64,000 nt of DNA from an uncultured Flaviramulus sp. GTDB taxonomy: Bacteria; Bacteroidota; Bacteroidia; Flavobacteriales; Flavobacteriaceae. The notes beneath the pieces are model-generated. The model did not search any database. It was not told the origin of the DNA and worked only from the letters and a program-made list of their open reading frames with translations. Where the stretch lies: contig CANMUP010000001.1 in assembly GCA_947501105.1 (NCBI GenBank), positions 744,001 to 808,000 of the forward strand. The letters run 5' to 3'. Positions 1 to 7,838 of this stretch are shown in pieces. The translations under genes were made by a program, and so were the position numbers. Within the stretch, counting starts at the first letter, position 1, and every line of letters starts with the position of its first letter.

Positions 1-741
1 GCAGGACATGGTGCTTTGTTAGAAAACTTAAACGATTTAAATAGCGATCTTATTTTTATTAAAAACATCGATAATATTGTGGTTTTTAATAAGAATAAAA
101 AACTATCTGAGTATAAAAAACTTATTGCAGGTGTGCTAATTCAAGCCCAAGAACAAGCCTTTTCTTTTTTACATAAACTTGATGAAGAATCTGTTACGGA
201 AGAAAACATGCTAAGTATGGCGATGTTTTTATCTAAAAAAATGAATGTTTCAATTCTAGATGAGTTTGATGATTTAAGTTCAGAAAAGAAGAAACAATAT
301 TTAAAAGAAAAACTAAACCGCCCAATTCGTGTTTGCGGGATGGTAAAAAATGAAGGAGAACCTGGTGGCGGACCATTTTGGGTTAAAGATAAAAACGATG
401 AAATATCGCTACAAATAGTAGAGTTTGCTCAAATAGATATTGAAAATGTAGAACAAGCTGAAATTGTTAAAAACGCTACACATTTTAACCCAACCGATTT
501 AGTTTGTGGAACTAAAAATTATAAAGGGGAGAAATTTAACCTTTTAGATTTTGTAGACTCTGAAGCTGCTTTTATAACTATAAAAACACAAAACGGAGTT
601 GATATAAAAGCGCTAGAATTACCAGGGTTATGGAATGGTAGTATGGCGTATTGGAACACCATTTTTGTTGAAATCCCTGTAGAAACTTTTAATCCTGTAA
701 AAACAGTTAACGATTTATTAAAACCAGAACACCAAGCATAG
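1..741 (+). CDS. DUF4301 family protein (3' part only)
   Basis: The reading frame is open from base 1, beginning with residues AGHGAL, so the start codon lies left of the window and about 246 C-terminal residues are visible. A TTG at position 16 opens the same frame but is not a credible start because the conserved sequence continues upstream of it. The conserved segments (GHGALLENLND near the beginning, RPIRVCGMVKNEGEPGGGPFW in the middle, and a C-terminal LPGLWNGSMA block) match my memory of the Bacteroidota DUF4301 family, cytoplasmic proteins of about 500 residues with unknown function. It ends two bases before arfB, so the two are probably co-transcribed. Function is not known. Confidence 0.85.
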   Translation, partial: AGHGALLENLNDLNSDLIFIKNIDNIVVFNKNKKLSEYKKLIAGVLIQAQEQAFSFLHKLDEESVTEENMLSMAMFLSKKMNVSILDEFDDLSSEKKKQYLKEKLNRPIRVCGMVKNEGEPGGGPFWVKDKNDEISLQIVEFAQIDIENVEQAEIVKNATHFNPTDLVCGTKNYKGEKFNLLDFVDSEAAFITIKTQNGVDIKALELPGLWNGSMAYWNTIFVEIPVETFNPVKTVNDLLKPEHQA

Positions 742-743
742 TA

Positions 744-1151
744 ATGTTTAATAAAGAAGTACTATTACAAGAGTTAACTTTTAAAGCTATTAAAAGTTCT
801 GGAGCTGGCGGACAACATGTAAACAAAGTAGCGTCAAAAGTAGAATTGCAATTCGATTTATCAAAATCTTTAGTTTTTGATGAAGATCAAAAAGAACGTT
901 TGCAAAATAAACTTCAACATAGATTAACTAAAGATAATGTTCTTGTTTTACAGTGTGATGAAAGCCGAAGTCAACATAAAAACAAAGACTTAGTAATTAA
1001 ACGATTTTTAGAATTGATAAATAATAGTTTAATTATTCCTAAAAAAAGGATTCCTACTAAAATTCCAAAATCTGTTATTAGAAAACGTTTAAAAAACAAG
1101 CGTAATCGTTCAGAAAAAAAAGCCAATCGCAAAAAACCAAACATTGATTAA
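744..1151 (+). CDS. arfB: alternative ribosome-rescue factor ArfB (YaeJ-type peptidyl-tRNA hydrolase)
   Basis: 135 residues. A GAGGQHVNKV segment near residues 20-29 carries the GGQ peptidyl-tRNA hydrolysis motif of class I release factors, but the codon-recognition domains of RF1 and RF2 are absent. The C-terminal third (about residues 98-135) is very rich in Lys and Arg (KKRIPTKIPKSVIRKRLKNKR), as expected for the tail that enters the empty mRNA channel of a stalled ribosome. Length fits the family (about 135-140 residues). The protein should release nascent chains from non-stop complexes. It starts two bases after the DUF4301 stop, which suggests an operon. No other family explains a GGQ domain plus basic tail at this size. 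Confidence 0.93.
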   Translation: MFNKEVLLQELTFKAIKSSGAGGQHVNKVASKVELQFDLSKSLVFDEDQKERLQNKLQHRLTKDNVLVLQCDESRSQHKNKDLVIKRFLELINNSLIIPKKRIPTKIPKSVIRKRLKNKRNRSEKKANRKKPNID

Positions 1152-1227
1152 AAACCAATTGTGACTTTGAGTAATTTTTTTTTTGAAAATTGTACCGAGA
1201 AGTTTTTATAAATCCATAATTCGTTAC

Positions 1228-1235
1228 TACATTTG
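1228..1235 (+). promoter_or_regulatory. putative promoter -7 box (TACATTTG) for the TPP riboswitch transcript
   Basis: TACATTTG matches the Bacteroidota primary sigma -7 consensus TAnnTTTG. It places the transcription start at about 1240, at the first base-pairs of the riboswitch aptamer. I see no good -33 TTTG at the right distance. Confidence 0.5.
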
Positions 1236-1237
1236 CA

Positions 1238-1323
1238 ACGTTCTCAAAAAAGGGGTGCCAATAAGTGGCTGAGATCATACCCATTGAACCTAGAACAGGT
1301 AATGCTGTTTAGGAAACGAGCGT
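1238..1323 (+). promoter_or_regulatory. TPP riboswitch (THI element)
   Basis: The conserved TPP aptamer blocks appear in order and spacing: GGGGTGCC (1252-1259), GGCTGAGAT (1267-1275), ACCC (1279-1282), GAACC (1286-1290), GGTAATGCTG (1298-1307) and AGGAAACGAG (1311-1320). A P1 helix can form between ACG..CTC at 1238-1245 and GAGCGT at 1318-1323. It precedes a TonB-dependent receptor on the same strand by about 170 bases. A possible expression platform follows: TTTAGC (1347-1352) can pair with GCTAAA (1394-1399), which is followed by four T, enclosing GTTC/GAAC. That reads as a weak terminator; the aptamer call is firm, the mechanism is inference. Confidence 0.93.
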
Positions 1324-1490
1324 AAAGAAAACGTTCAGTGAACATTTTTAGCGAGCGCGATTAGTTCATCTTATATATGATGCTAAGAACAAAGCTAAAT
1401 TTTAACTGAAAAATTTCTAACGTTCAAAAACTAATTTATTAATAATAAAGAATAATCACCTCTTTTTATTCGATTTTAAATGTAATCGTA

Positions 1491-3665
1491 ATGAAAAATT
1501 TATTTCTTTTTTTAACGCTATTAGTGTTAAGCGTCAGTGCAAATGCACAACAAAATCAAGCCAAACAAGATTCTACTAAAGTTGAAAAACTAGATGAAGT
1601 TTTAGTAAAAGCAGTTCGTGTAAATGCAACATCACCTATTACACATTCTAACGTTAGTAAAAAGGACCTAGAAAAACGCAATTTAGGTCAAGATTTACCA
1701 ATTTTACTTAACTATTTACCATCAGTTGTAACAACTAGTGATGCTGGAGCTGGTGTAGGTTATACAGGTATTAGGGTGCGTGGTGTAAGTGCACAATCTA
1801 CTAACATAACAATTAACGGGATTCCGTATAATGACACAGAATCCTTAGGAACTTTTTGGGTGGATTTACCAGATTTCTCATCATCTGTAGAAAATTTACA
1901 ATTGCAACGAGGTGTTGGCACATCAACCAATGGTTCTGGTGCTTTTGGAGCCAGTATTAATATTTTAACTGATGCCGTTTCTAATGAAGCAAATGGAGAA
2001 ATTTCTAATGCTTTTGGCAGTTACAATACTAGAAAACACAATATTAAATTTAGCACGGGGTTATTAAATAATCATTTTGAATTATCGGGGCGCTTGTCTC
2101 AAATAAATTCTGATGGCTATATTGATAGAGCAACTTCCGATTTGAAATCTTATTTCTTACAAGGCGCTTATGTAAATAATGGAACATTAATTAAAGCTTT
2201 GGCATTTGGAGGACATGAAATAACTTATCAAGCATGGAATGGTATTGATGCAGCAACTTTAATAAGTAACAGGAAATTTAATCCGTCTGGAATGTATACT
2301 GATGAAAGCGGAGCGACAAGGTTCCATGAAGATGAAGTTGATAATTACAAACAAGATCACTATCAATTGCATTGGAATGAAAGATATAACAATAATTGGT
2401 CCACTAACCTTGGTTTAAATTATACGTATGGTCGCGGGTATTTTGAGCAATATAAAGAAGGCGAGGATTTTGCAGATTATGATTTAGAAGAAATTATCAT
2501 TGGCGGAGAAACTATCAACGAAACTGATTTAATTCGTCGTCGTTGGTTGGATAACGACTTTTATGTATTAAATGCAAGTGCTAATTATAAAAAAGGAGCC
2601 TTAGATATGTCTTTTGGAACTTCATATAGTAGTTATATTGGTGATCATTTTGGCGAAATTATTTGGGCACGTTACGCAAGTAATTCAGAAATAGGAGATA
2701 CTTATTATAAAGGTCAGGGTAAGAAAAAAGATTTTAGCATATTCACAAAAGCTACCTATAGACTTAATGGTAAAGTGAGCTTATATGGAGATTTGCAAAT
2801 GAGATTTATAGATTATACAACTACGGGATTAACTTCTGATAGAGTGAATTTGTTGGTTGATGAAAATTATAATTTCTTTAACCCTAAAGCAGGGGTAACT
2901 TATGAGTTGAATAAGAAAAACAACGTATATTTTTCTTATGCTAGAGCAAATAGAGAACCAAGTAGAAGTGATTTTGAAAGTAATCCAAACATAAAATCAG
3001 AGCAATTAAATGATTTTGAATTAGGTTGGAGGCATAATAATGATGCAGTTAGAATAAGCGCTAATGCCTATTATATGTTATACAACGAGCAATTGGTTTT
3101 AACGGGCGTTATTGACAATACAGGAACACCAATTAGAACAAATAGTGGAAAGAGTTACCGTTTAGGTTTAGAAGTTGATGCTACTGTACAAATAACAAAA
3201 CATTTTGCAGTACAACCCAATTTTACAGTGAGCACTAATAAAAATAAGAAAACTATTATTTCAAGAGACGGAGCATTGATAGATCTAGGTAAAACTAATA
3301 TTTCGTATTCTCCAGATTTTATTGCAGCGAATGCATTGATTTTTCAACCAACAACTAACTTTCAAATCTCCTTTTTAAGTAAATATGTTGGAGAACAGTT
3401 TATGAGTAATACAGATTCTGAAGTTTCGAAATTAGAGAGTTATTTTGTAAATGATTTTAATGTAACTTATGAAATTAAAACTAATTCAATATTTAAATCA
3501 ATACTTTTATCTGGATTAATAAATAATGTTTTTGGAGAAAAATATGTGTCAAACGGCTACATATATATAGATAGCTGGAGTACACCTGGAGCATCTTTTG
3601 AAGTGCCAGGATATTACCCACAAGCAACAACCAATTTTTTAATTGGAGCAACTTTAAAGTTCTAA
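1491..3665 (+). CDS. TonB-dependent outer-membrane receptor, predicted thiamine/thiamine-phosphate uptake
   Basis: 724 residues. The N-terminus has a signal peptide (residues 1-19, ending SANA before QQ), then a plug domain at about 40-150 with the GVGYTGIRVRG and SAQSTNITINGIPYN segments, and a 22-strand-type barrel ending in a terminal Phe (GATLKF). There is no N-terminal carboxypeptidase-like domain as seen in SusC proteins. The TPP riboswitch directly upstream is the basis for the substrate: in Bacteroidota, riboswitch-linked receptors of this kind are assigned to thiamine uptake. No inner-membrane thiamine transporter (pnuT) or thi gene is adjacent, so the receptor is a solitary regulon member. 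It is followed by a bidirectional terminator. Confidence 0.88.
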   Translation: MKNLFLFLTLLVLSVSANAQQNQAKQDSTKVEKLDEVLVKAVRVNATSPITHSNVSKKDLEKRNLGQDLPILLNYLPSVVTTSDAGAGVGYTGIRVRGVSAQSTNITINGIPYNDTESLGTFWVDLPDFSSSVENLQLQRGVGTSTNGSGAFGASINILTDAVSNEANGEISNAFGSYNTRKHNIKFSTGLLNNHFELSGRLSQINSDGYIDRATSDLKSYFLQGAYVNNGTLIKALAFGGHEITYQAWNGIDAATLISNRKFNPSGMYTDESGATRFHEDEVDNYKQDHYQLHWNERYNNNWSTNLGLNYTYGRGYFEQYKEGEDFADYDLEEIIIGGETINETDLIRRRWLDNDFYVLNASANYKKGALDMSFGTSYSSYIGDHFGEIIWARYASNSEIGDTYYKGQGKKKDFSIFTKATYRLNGKVSLYGDLQMRFIDYTTTGLTSDRVNLLVDENYNFFNPKAGVTYELNKKNNVYFSYARANREPSRSDFESNPNIKSEQLNDFELGWRHNNDAVRISANAYYMLYNEQLVLTGVIDNTGTPIRTNSGKSYRLGLEVDATVQITKHFAVQPNFTVSTNKNKKTIISRDGALIDLGKTNISYSPDFIAANALIFQPTTNFQISFLSKYVGEQFMSNTDSEVSKLESYFVNDFNVTYEIKTNSIFKSILLSGLINNVFGEKYVSNGYIYIDSWSTPGASFEVPGYYPQATTNFLIGATLKF

Positions 3666-3687
3666 AAAAGAAGAAAAATTTATATCT

Positions 3688-3718
3688 AAGCCTCAGTATT
3701 TATATTGGGGCTTTTTTT
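3688..3718. terminator. bidirectional intrinsic terminator
   Basis: AAGCCTCA and TGGGGCTT arms around a short AT loop are followed by seven T. The hairpin sits between the convergent receptor gene and the lipoprotein gene at 3717-4145, so it can serve both strands. Confidence 0.7.
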
Positions 3719-4145
3719 AGTTAAAAACAAGAAGTGTATTTCCATTCTCTTCAACACGGTAATTTTTTAATCCACATTGTAAACTTGTGTTTTCTAAAGG
3801 TTGCCCAGTTACAAAGCTATATTTGTTTTCGTCTGCGCAACCGCAAGTACCTTCTAATCCAGAACCTGTAACTATCGAGCAAGCACTTGGGGTATGATTA
3901 GGATCTGCAGCATCCCAAGCAAAAAAGCCAGAGCCAGCATTAGTAACTATAACACCACCATTACCAACATTACCAACATAAACAGAATTTCCAATAGAGT
4001 TAAGTTGGTTATACTGCGGTAAATTTAAATTGATACTTACATTAACACTTACATCAAGTAAAAATTTACAGTTTTTATTGTCTACAGAATTTTTACTACA
4101 AGAAGTGAAAATAACAAAGATTATAAGATAGAAATATGGCTTCAT
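3717..4145 (-). CDS. lipoprotein with a Rieske-like fold lacking the cluster ligands
   Basis: 142 residues. The lipobox IFTSC puts the lipidated Cys at residue 16, so the protein is exported and anchored. The second half resembles a Rieske ferredoxin: AWDAADPNH (76-84), Cys89, CGC at 101-103, an FVTGQPL turn (111-117) and a terminal LKNYRVEENG strand. A real Rieske centre needs C-x-H and C-x-C-H. Here the first Cys is Asp81 and the last His is Ala104, while the Cys pair that normally forms the structural disulfide (89 and 103) remains. I infer a Rieske fold without a 2Fe-2S cluster. The function is unknown; the alternative is an unrelated Cys-rich lipoprotein. Confidence 0.5.
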   Translation of the reverse strand: MKPYFYLIIFVIFTSCSKNSVDNKNCKFLLDVSVNVSINLNLPQYNQLNSIGNSVYVGNVGNGGVIVTNAGSGFFAWDAADPNHTPSACSIVTGSGLEGTCGCADENKYSFVTGQPLENTSLQCGLKNYRVEENGNTLLVFN

Positions 4146-4204
4146 TGTGCTAAAAGATTAAACCGCAATTTACTAACAAAAAGCAGATTGAGATAAATAT
4201 TTTG

Positions 4205-4212
4205 TATATTTG
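4205..4212 (+). promoter_or_regulatory. putative greA promoter -7 box (TATATTTG)
   Basis: TATATTTG fits the TAnnTTTG consensus. It predicts a start at about 4217, which would leave a leader of roughly 100 bases before greA containing two terminator-like hairpins. Confidence 0.5.
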
Positions 4213-4220
4213 TTGTACAA

Positions 4221-4294
4221 TCTCGTGGAAACGGGATTTTTTTATTCCGAGCACTTGTAATAACAAATATCAAGCTGTGTTTCGGAATCTTTTT
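4221..4294 (+). promoter_or_regulatory. greA leader with two terminator-like hairpins (possible attenuator)
   Basis: Hairpin 1: TCTCGT (4221-4226), loop GGAA, ACGGGA (4231-4236), followed by seven T. Hairpin 2: ATTCCGA (4244-4250) pairs with TCGGAAT (4282-4288), with an inner CACTTG (4252-4257) able to pair with CAAG (4271-4274) and GTG (4277-4279), followed by CTTTTT. Both lie between the predicted greA promoter and the ATG at 4315, an arrangement like the attenuated E. coli greA leader that yields GraL RNAs. The structure is visible; the regulatory role is inference. Confidence 0.45.
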
Positions 4295-4314
4295 ATTAAG
4301 TAAACGATGAAGTT

Positions 4315-4788
4315 ATGAGTAAAGTATCATACTATACACCAGAAGGATTAAAAAAGTTAAGAGCTGAGCTAAAGCAGTTAAAAGATGTAGAGCGTATAAA
4401 AGCTTCAAAAGCAATTGCAGAAGCTAGAGATAAAGGCGATTTAAGTGAAAATGCTGAATATGATGCGGCAAAGGAAGCACAAGGTATGTTAGAAATGCGA
4501 ATTTCTAAATTAGAGGAAGCATTAGCTGGAGCACGTATAATTGATGAATCACAGTTAGATAATTCTAAAGTATTGGTATTATCAAAAGTTAAAATAAAAA
4601 ATCAAACCAATGGTATGGAAATGAATTATACTTTGGTTGCCGATGGTGAAGCAGATTTAGCTTCAGGTAAAATATCTGTTAATTCACCTATTGGAAAAGG
4701 ACTATTAGGAAAATCTGTTGGAGATGTAGCAGAAATAGAAGTACCTAACGGCGTAATGAAATTTGATGTAATCGAGATTTCTAGATAA
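4315..4788 (+). CDS. greA: transcription elongation factor GreA
   Basis: 157 residues, the normal GreA length. The N-terminal antiparallel coiled coil spans about 1-75 and carries the signature ARDKGDLSENAEYDAAKEAQ at about residues 42-61, whose acidic tip residues coordinate Mg2+ in the RNA polymerase active site and stimulate transcript cleavage. The C-terminal FKBP-like domain (about 80-157) contains SPIGKGLLGKSVGD. GreA rescues backtracked RNA polymerase. The ATG at 4315 gives the canonical MSKVSYYTPEGLKKL start. It has its own promoter, a two-hairpin leader and a strong terminator, so it is monocistronic. Confidence 0.97.
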   Translation: MSKVSYYTPEGLKKLRAELKQLKDVERIKASKAIAEARDKGDLSENAEYDAAKEAQGMLEMRISKLEEALAGARIIDESQLDNSKVLVLSKVKIKNQTNGMEMNYTLVADGEADLASGKISVNSPIGKGLLGKSVGDVAEIEVPNGVMKFDVIEISR

Positions 4789-4810
4789 TTAAGTATAAAA
4801 GTATTTTAAA

Positions 4811-4847
4811 AAAAGATTCCTGTTTAAGTTAAGCAGGAATCTTTTAT
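4811..4847 (+). terminator. intrinsic terminator of greA
   Basis: A 12-bp stem, AAAAGATTCCTG (4811-4822) with CAGGAATCTTTT (4834-4845), lies just after the greA stop. The downstream HIT gene starts 33 bases later and therefore probably has its own promoter or relies on read-through. Confidence 0.8.
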
Positions 4848-4879
4848 ATTTACAGATACTCTCAAAACTCTCAAGATAT

Positions 4880-5269
4880 ATGGCTTCAATTTTCACTAAA
4901 ATAGTAAATGGCGAAATTCCTTGTTATAAAGTTGCTGAAACTGATGATTTTTTAGCATTTCTTGATGTAAACCCTAATAGTAAAGGGCATACACTTTGTA
5001 TTCCCAAAAAAGAAGTGGATAAAATTTTTGATTTAGATGAAACTACTTATAACGGTTTAATGCACTTTTCGAGACAAGTGGCTATAGCTATTGAAAAAGC
5101 TATTCCGTGTAAGCGTGTAGGAATGACAGTTATAGGATTAGAAGTTCCGCATACACATGTACATTTAATTCCGTTGCACTCTATGGAAAATGCGCGTTTT
5201 ATTCAAAAAGTAAAACTGACACCTGAAGAATTTCAAAATATAGCCGAAACTATTAAATCACATTTATAA
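4880..5269 (+). CDS. HIT family nucleotide hydrolase/transferase
   Basis: 129 residues. The histidine triad HTHVHLIPL lies at 91-99, with the middle His as the expected nucleophile that attacks the alpha-phosphate of a nucleotide conjugate. The N-terminal SIFTKIVNGEIPCYKVAE and the F-L-D-V-NP-KGHTL strand are typical of the Hint branch (purine nucleoside phosphoramidases) found as single-domain cytoplasmic proteins in most bacteria. The physiological substrate cannot be read from sequence. The stop codon overlaps the convergent zinc-ribbon gene by six bases. Confidence 0.93.
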   Translation: MASIFTKIVNGEIPCYKVAETDDFLAFLDVNPNSKGHTLCIPKKEVDKIFDLDETTYNGLMHFSRQVAIAIEKAIPCKRVGMTVIGLEVPHTHVHLIPLHSMENARFIQKVKLTPEEFQNIAETIKSHL

Positions 5270-5614
5270 TTTAGGGTAAAGTATAAAAAATAGAATAACA
5301 ATAAAAGTTACAGCAATAAATGCAATAACAAACCAAGTTGTTTTTTTTAAATAGGTTGATACTTTTTTTGGTACAAAAGCTTTCTGATGATATTCAAAAA
5401 CGCGCTCAATATCCTCGGTCCATTGCTCAGGATAAATACTAGTATTACAAGTTTTACAAGCTATACTGTTTTTAATGTTATTAGTTATTGATTTGTAAAA
5501 TTTAGTTTCAATAAACTGCTGTTTAAAAGTTAAACGCAAGCCGTCTTTACTATAACATTCTGGACAATTATTATTTAGCGCTACTTCCTTTATGGTGATG
5601 AATTTCTCAGACAT
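5264..5614 (-). CDS. zinc-ribbon, tail-anchored membrane protein
   Basis: 116 residues. Two Cys pairs, CPEC (C17, C20) and CKTC (C53, C56), make a four-Cys zinc ribbon, and a single hydrophobic segment at about 91-113 (WFVIAFIAVTFIVILFFIL) ends the protein, so the ribbon should face the cytoplasm. I do not recognise a named family. It follows the histidine kinase gene by 15 bases on the same strand and is probably co-transcribed with it. Its 3' end overlaps the convergent HIT gene by six bases. Confidence 0.7.
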   Translation of the reverse strand: MSEKFITIKEVALNNNCPECYSKDGLRLTFKQQFIETKFYKSITNNIKNSIACKTCNTSIYPEQWTEDIERVFEYHQKAFVPKKVSTYLKKTTWFVIAFIAVTFIVILFFILYPKL

Positions 5615-5629
5615 AATTTTTAGAGATTA

Positions 5630-6787
5630 TTAAACTGCTCTCGATAAAGCAATTTGTATAGTTGTACCCTTGTTTATATCAGATTGCAAAACTTTAATTT
5701 TACCATCATGAAAATCTTCTATAATGCGCTTGGTAAGCGATAAGCCTAATCCCCAACCGCGCTTTTTGGTGGTATATCCAGGTTCGAATATTTTTTTAAA
5801 TTGATTTTTTTGAATACCCTTTCCAGTATCTATTACACTTACTTTTACGTTGTTTTCAAGTTGAGAGATTTCAAGAGTAAGTTTGCCCCGGCCTTTCATA
5901 GCATCAATGGCATTTTTAACTAAGTTTTCAATAACCCAACTGTATAATTGTTTGTTAAGTTTTACAGGAATATCGCCACTAGGAGTTATAATTTCAAAAT
6001 CTACAAGTTTTGATGATCTCGATTTTAAATAGTCATAAGAGTTAATTGTTTCCTTTATAATATCTGCAACTTCTAAAGTTGGGATAGATCCTATTTTACT
6101 AAAGCGTTCTGTTATAGTTTGTAAGCGATCAACATCTTTTTCAATTTCAATAATATATTCAGGGTTAACATGTTCACTTTTTAAAATTTCTGTCCACCCA
6201 ATTAAAGACGATAAAGGCGTGCCAATTTGATGCGCCGTTTCTTTTGCCATACCAGACCACAACTTATTTTGAGTCGCATTTTTGTTACTGCGATAAAAGA
6301 AAAATATAACCGCACCAAACAAAATGATAATAAGTATTAGAGCCAGCGGATAGTATTTTAGTTTGTTTAATAATGGAGAATTACCATAGTATATTGTACT
6401 TATAATTTTTCCGTCTTGTTTTACTTTTATTGGATCATTTTCTTTTTCAAATTTTAAAATTAGTTTTTCAATATATATTGAATCTTTTGCTCTAGTTTCA
6501 TCAATATTATTATAACTAGAAATATTGCCATCAGAATCTACCAGAATCATTGGAGTTGTTTTATTACTTGTAATAACTTTTAATGACAAATTACCCATAT
6601 CAACATTAAGGTTGTTCATTTTTTGTAAATCGGTTTGAGCAAACGACCAATTTTCCATTTTCACACGTTCTTCTTCCTTAAAGTGTTGAAAAAACTCATA
6701 AGTTTTCCATAAAATAAGAGACACCATTATAAATGATGCAGCAATCATAACCCAACGAAATGCATTTCTATACTCGGTAAAAATCAT
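5630..6787 (-). CDS. membrane sensor histidine kinase (orphan)
   Basis: 385 residues. TM1 at about 11-28 and TM2 at about 146-165 enclose an extracytoplasmic sensor region of roughly 115 residues. The kinase core begins with AKETAHQIGTPLSSLIGW, with His186 as the phospho-acceptor; the motif reads H-Q-I-G-T-P rather than the usual H-E-L-R-T-P, a variant I associate with Bacteroidota kinases. An N-box (ENLVKNAIDAM), G1 (DTGKGI) and G2 (GWGLGLSL) follow. No response regulator is adjacent, so its partner lies elsewhere. The gene is followed after 15 bases by the zinc-ribbon protein and diverges from the flavin reductase gene. Confidence 0.9.
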   Translation of the reverse strand: MIFTEYRNAFRWVMIAASFIMVSLILWKTYEFFQHFKEEERVKMENWSFAQTDLQKMNNLNVDMGNLSLKVITSNKTTPMILVDSDGNISSYNNIDETRAKDSIYIEKLILKFEKENDPIKVKQDGKIISTIYYGNSPLLNKLKYYPLALILIIILFGAVIFFFYRSNKNATQNKLWSGMAKETAHQIGTPLSSLIGWTEILKSEHVNPEYIIEIEKDVDRLQTITERFSKIGSIPTLEVADIIKETINSYDYLKSRSSKLVDFEIITPSGDIPVKLNKQLYSWVIENLVKNAIDAMKGRGKLTLEISQLENNVKVSVIDTGKGIQKNQFKKIFEPGYTTKKRGWGLGLSLTKRIIEDFHDGKIKVLQSDINKGTTIQIALSRAV

Positions 6788-6891
6788 TAACTACTAGTTT
6801 AACATGTAATATAATGTAAATCTGTTAATATTATTGCGCAAGTTGTTAGTAAATCGGTTTTTAGTTGAATAGTATAATAGTTACATTTGTT

Positions 6892-6899
6892 GAACTTAA
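6892..6899 (+). promoter_or_regulatory. putative promoter -7 box (TACATTTG) for the flavin reductase gene
   Basis: TACATTTG lies 10 bases before the ATG at 6909. A TTG at 6865-6867 is a possible -33 element, at a spacing slightly longer than usual. Confidence 0.4.
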
Positions 6900-6908
6900 A
6901 AAAGTTTA

Positions 6909-7778
6909 ATGACGTCATTTGAACCTAAAGACATTTCAACAGGTAAATTGCACAGCTATTTGTTAAGTGCAGTTGCACCAAGACCTATAGCCTTTGCAAG
7001 CACCTTAGATGCTGATGGCAACCCAAATTTATCGCCATTTAGTTTTTTTAATGTGTTTAGTGCAAATCCACCAATTATGATTTTTTCGCCTGCACGTCGT
7101 GTTAGAGATAACACAACTAAGCATACATTACAAAATGCTGAGGCTATAAAAGAAGTTGTTATAAATGTGGTAAATTACGATATGGTTCATCAAATGTCGC
7201 TCAGCAGTACAGAGTATGCTGAAAGTGTTAACGAGTTTGATAAAGCAGGTTTAACGATGTTAAAATCAGATATTGTAAAACCTTTTCGTGTTGCCGAATC
7301 ACCTGTGCAATTTGAATGTAAAGTGAATGAGATTGTAAAATTAGGAACAGAAGGTGGCGCAGGAAACTTAATTATATGCGAAGTTGTTAAACTTCATATA
7401 GATAATGATGTTTTAAATGAAGAAGGCGTTATAAATCAGAAAAAGCTAGATTTGGTAGCCAGAGCTGGTGGTAGTTATTATACACGCGCTAAAAAAGGAT
7501 TTTTTGAAATACCAAAACCAATATCAACTTTAGGTATTGGCGTAGATAGTTTTCCGGATTTTGTAAAAAACAGCATGGTTTTAACCGGAAACGATTTAGG
7601 CATGTTAGGTAATATTGAAAAACTACCAACCGAACAAAGCGTTAATGATTTTGTTAAAGATTTGGGTGAACGCTACCCAAATATAAAAACAGCGACACAT
7701 AGACAAAAACATAAATTAGCACGTAATTATTTAAGTTTTGGAGATGTAGAAAGTGCTTGGAAAATATTGCTGTCCTGA
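6909..7778 (+). CDS. flavin reductase-like FMN-binding protein (DIM6/NTAB family)
   Basis: 289 residues. The N-terminal split-barrel FMN domain spans about 15-190 and has the expected SAVAPRPIAFASTLDADGNPNLSPFSFFN segment, with APRPIA and N-L-S-P-F-S-F-F being the flavin-site signatures. The remaining ~90 residues (TLGIGVDSFPDF onward) form a C-terminal extension common in this flavobacterial subgroup. The likely activity is NAD(P)H-dependent flavin reduction or FMN-dependent oxidoreduction, but the substrate is not readable. The gene starts at an ATG and diverges from the histidine kinase gene. Confidence 0.85.
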   Translation: MTSFEPKDISTGKLHSYLLSAVAPRPIAFASTLDADGNPNLSPFSFFNVFSANPPIMIFSPARRVRDNTTKHTLQNAEAIKEVVINVVNYDMVHQMSLSSTEYAESVNEFDKAGLTMLKSDIVKPFRVAESPVQFECKVNEIVKLGTEGGAGNLIICEVVKLHIDNDVLNEEGVINQKKLDLVARAGGSYYTRAKKGFFEIPKPISTLGIGVDSFPDFVKNSMVLTGNDLGMLGNIEKLPTEQSVNDFVKDLGERYPNIKTATHRQKHKLARNYLSFGDVESAWKILLS

Positions 7779-7838
7779 TTTGAAAATAGGTAGGCAATCT
7801 AAATTATGGAATATTAATAAAGGATAAATAATAATTAA

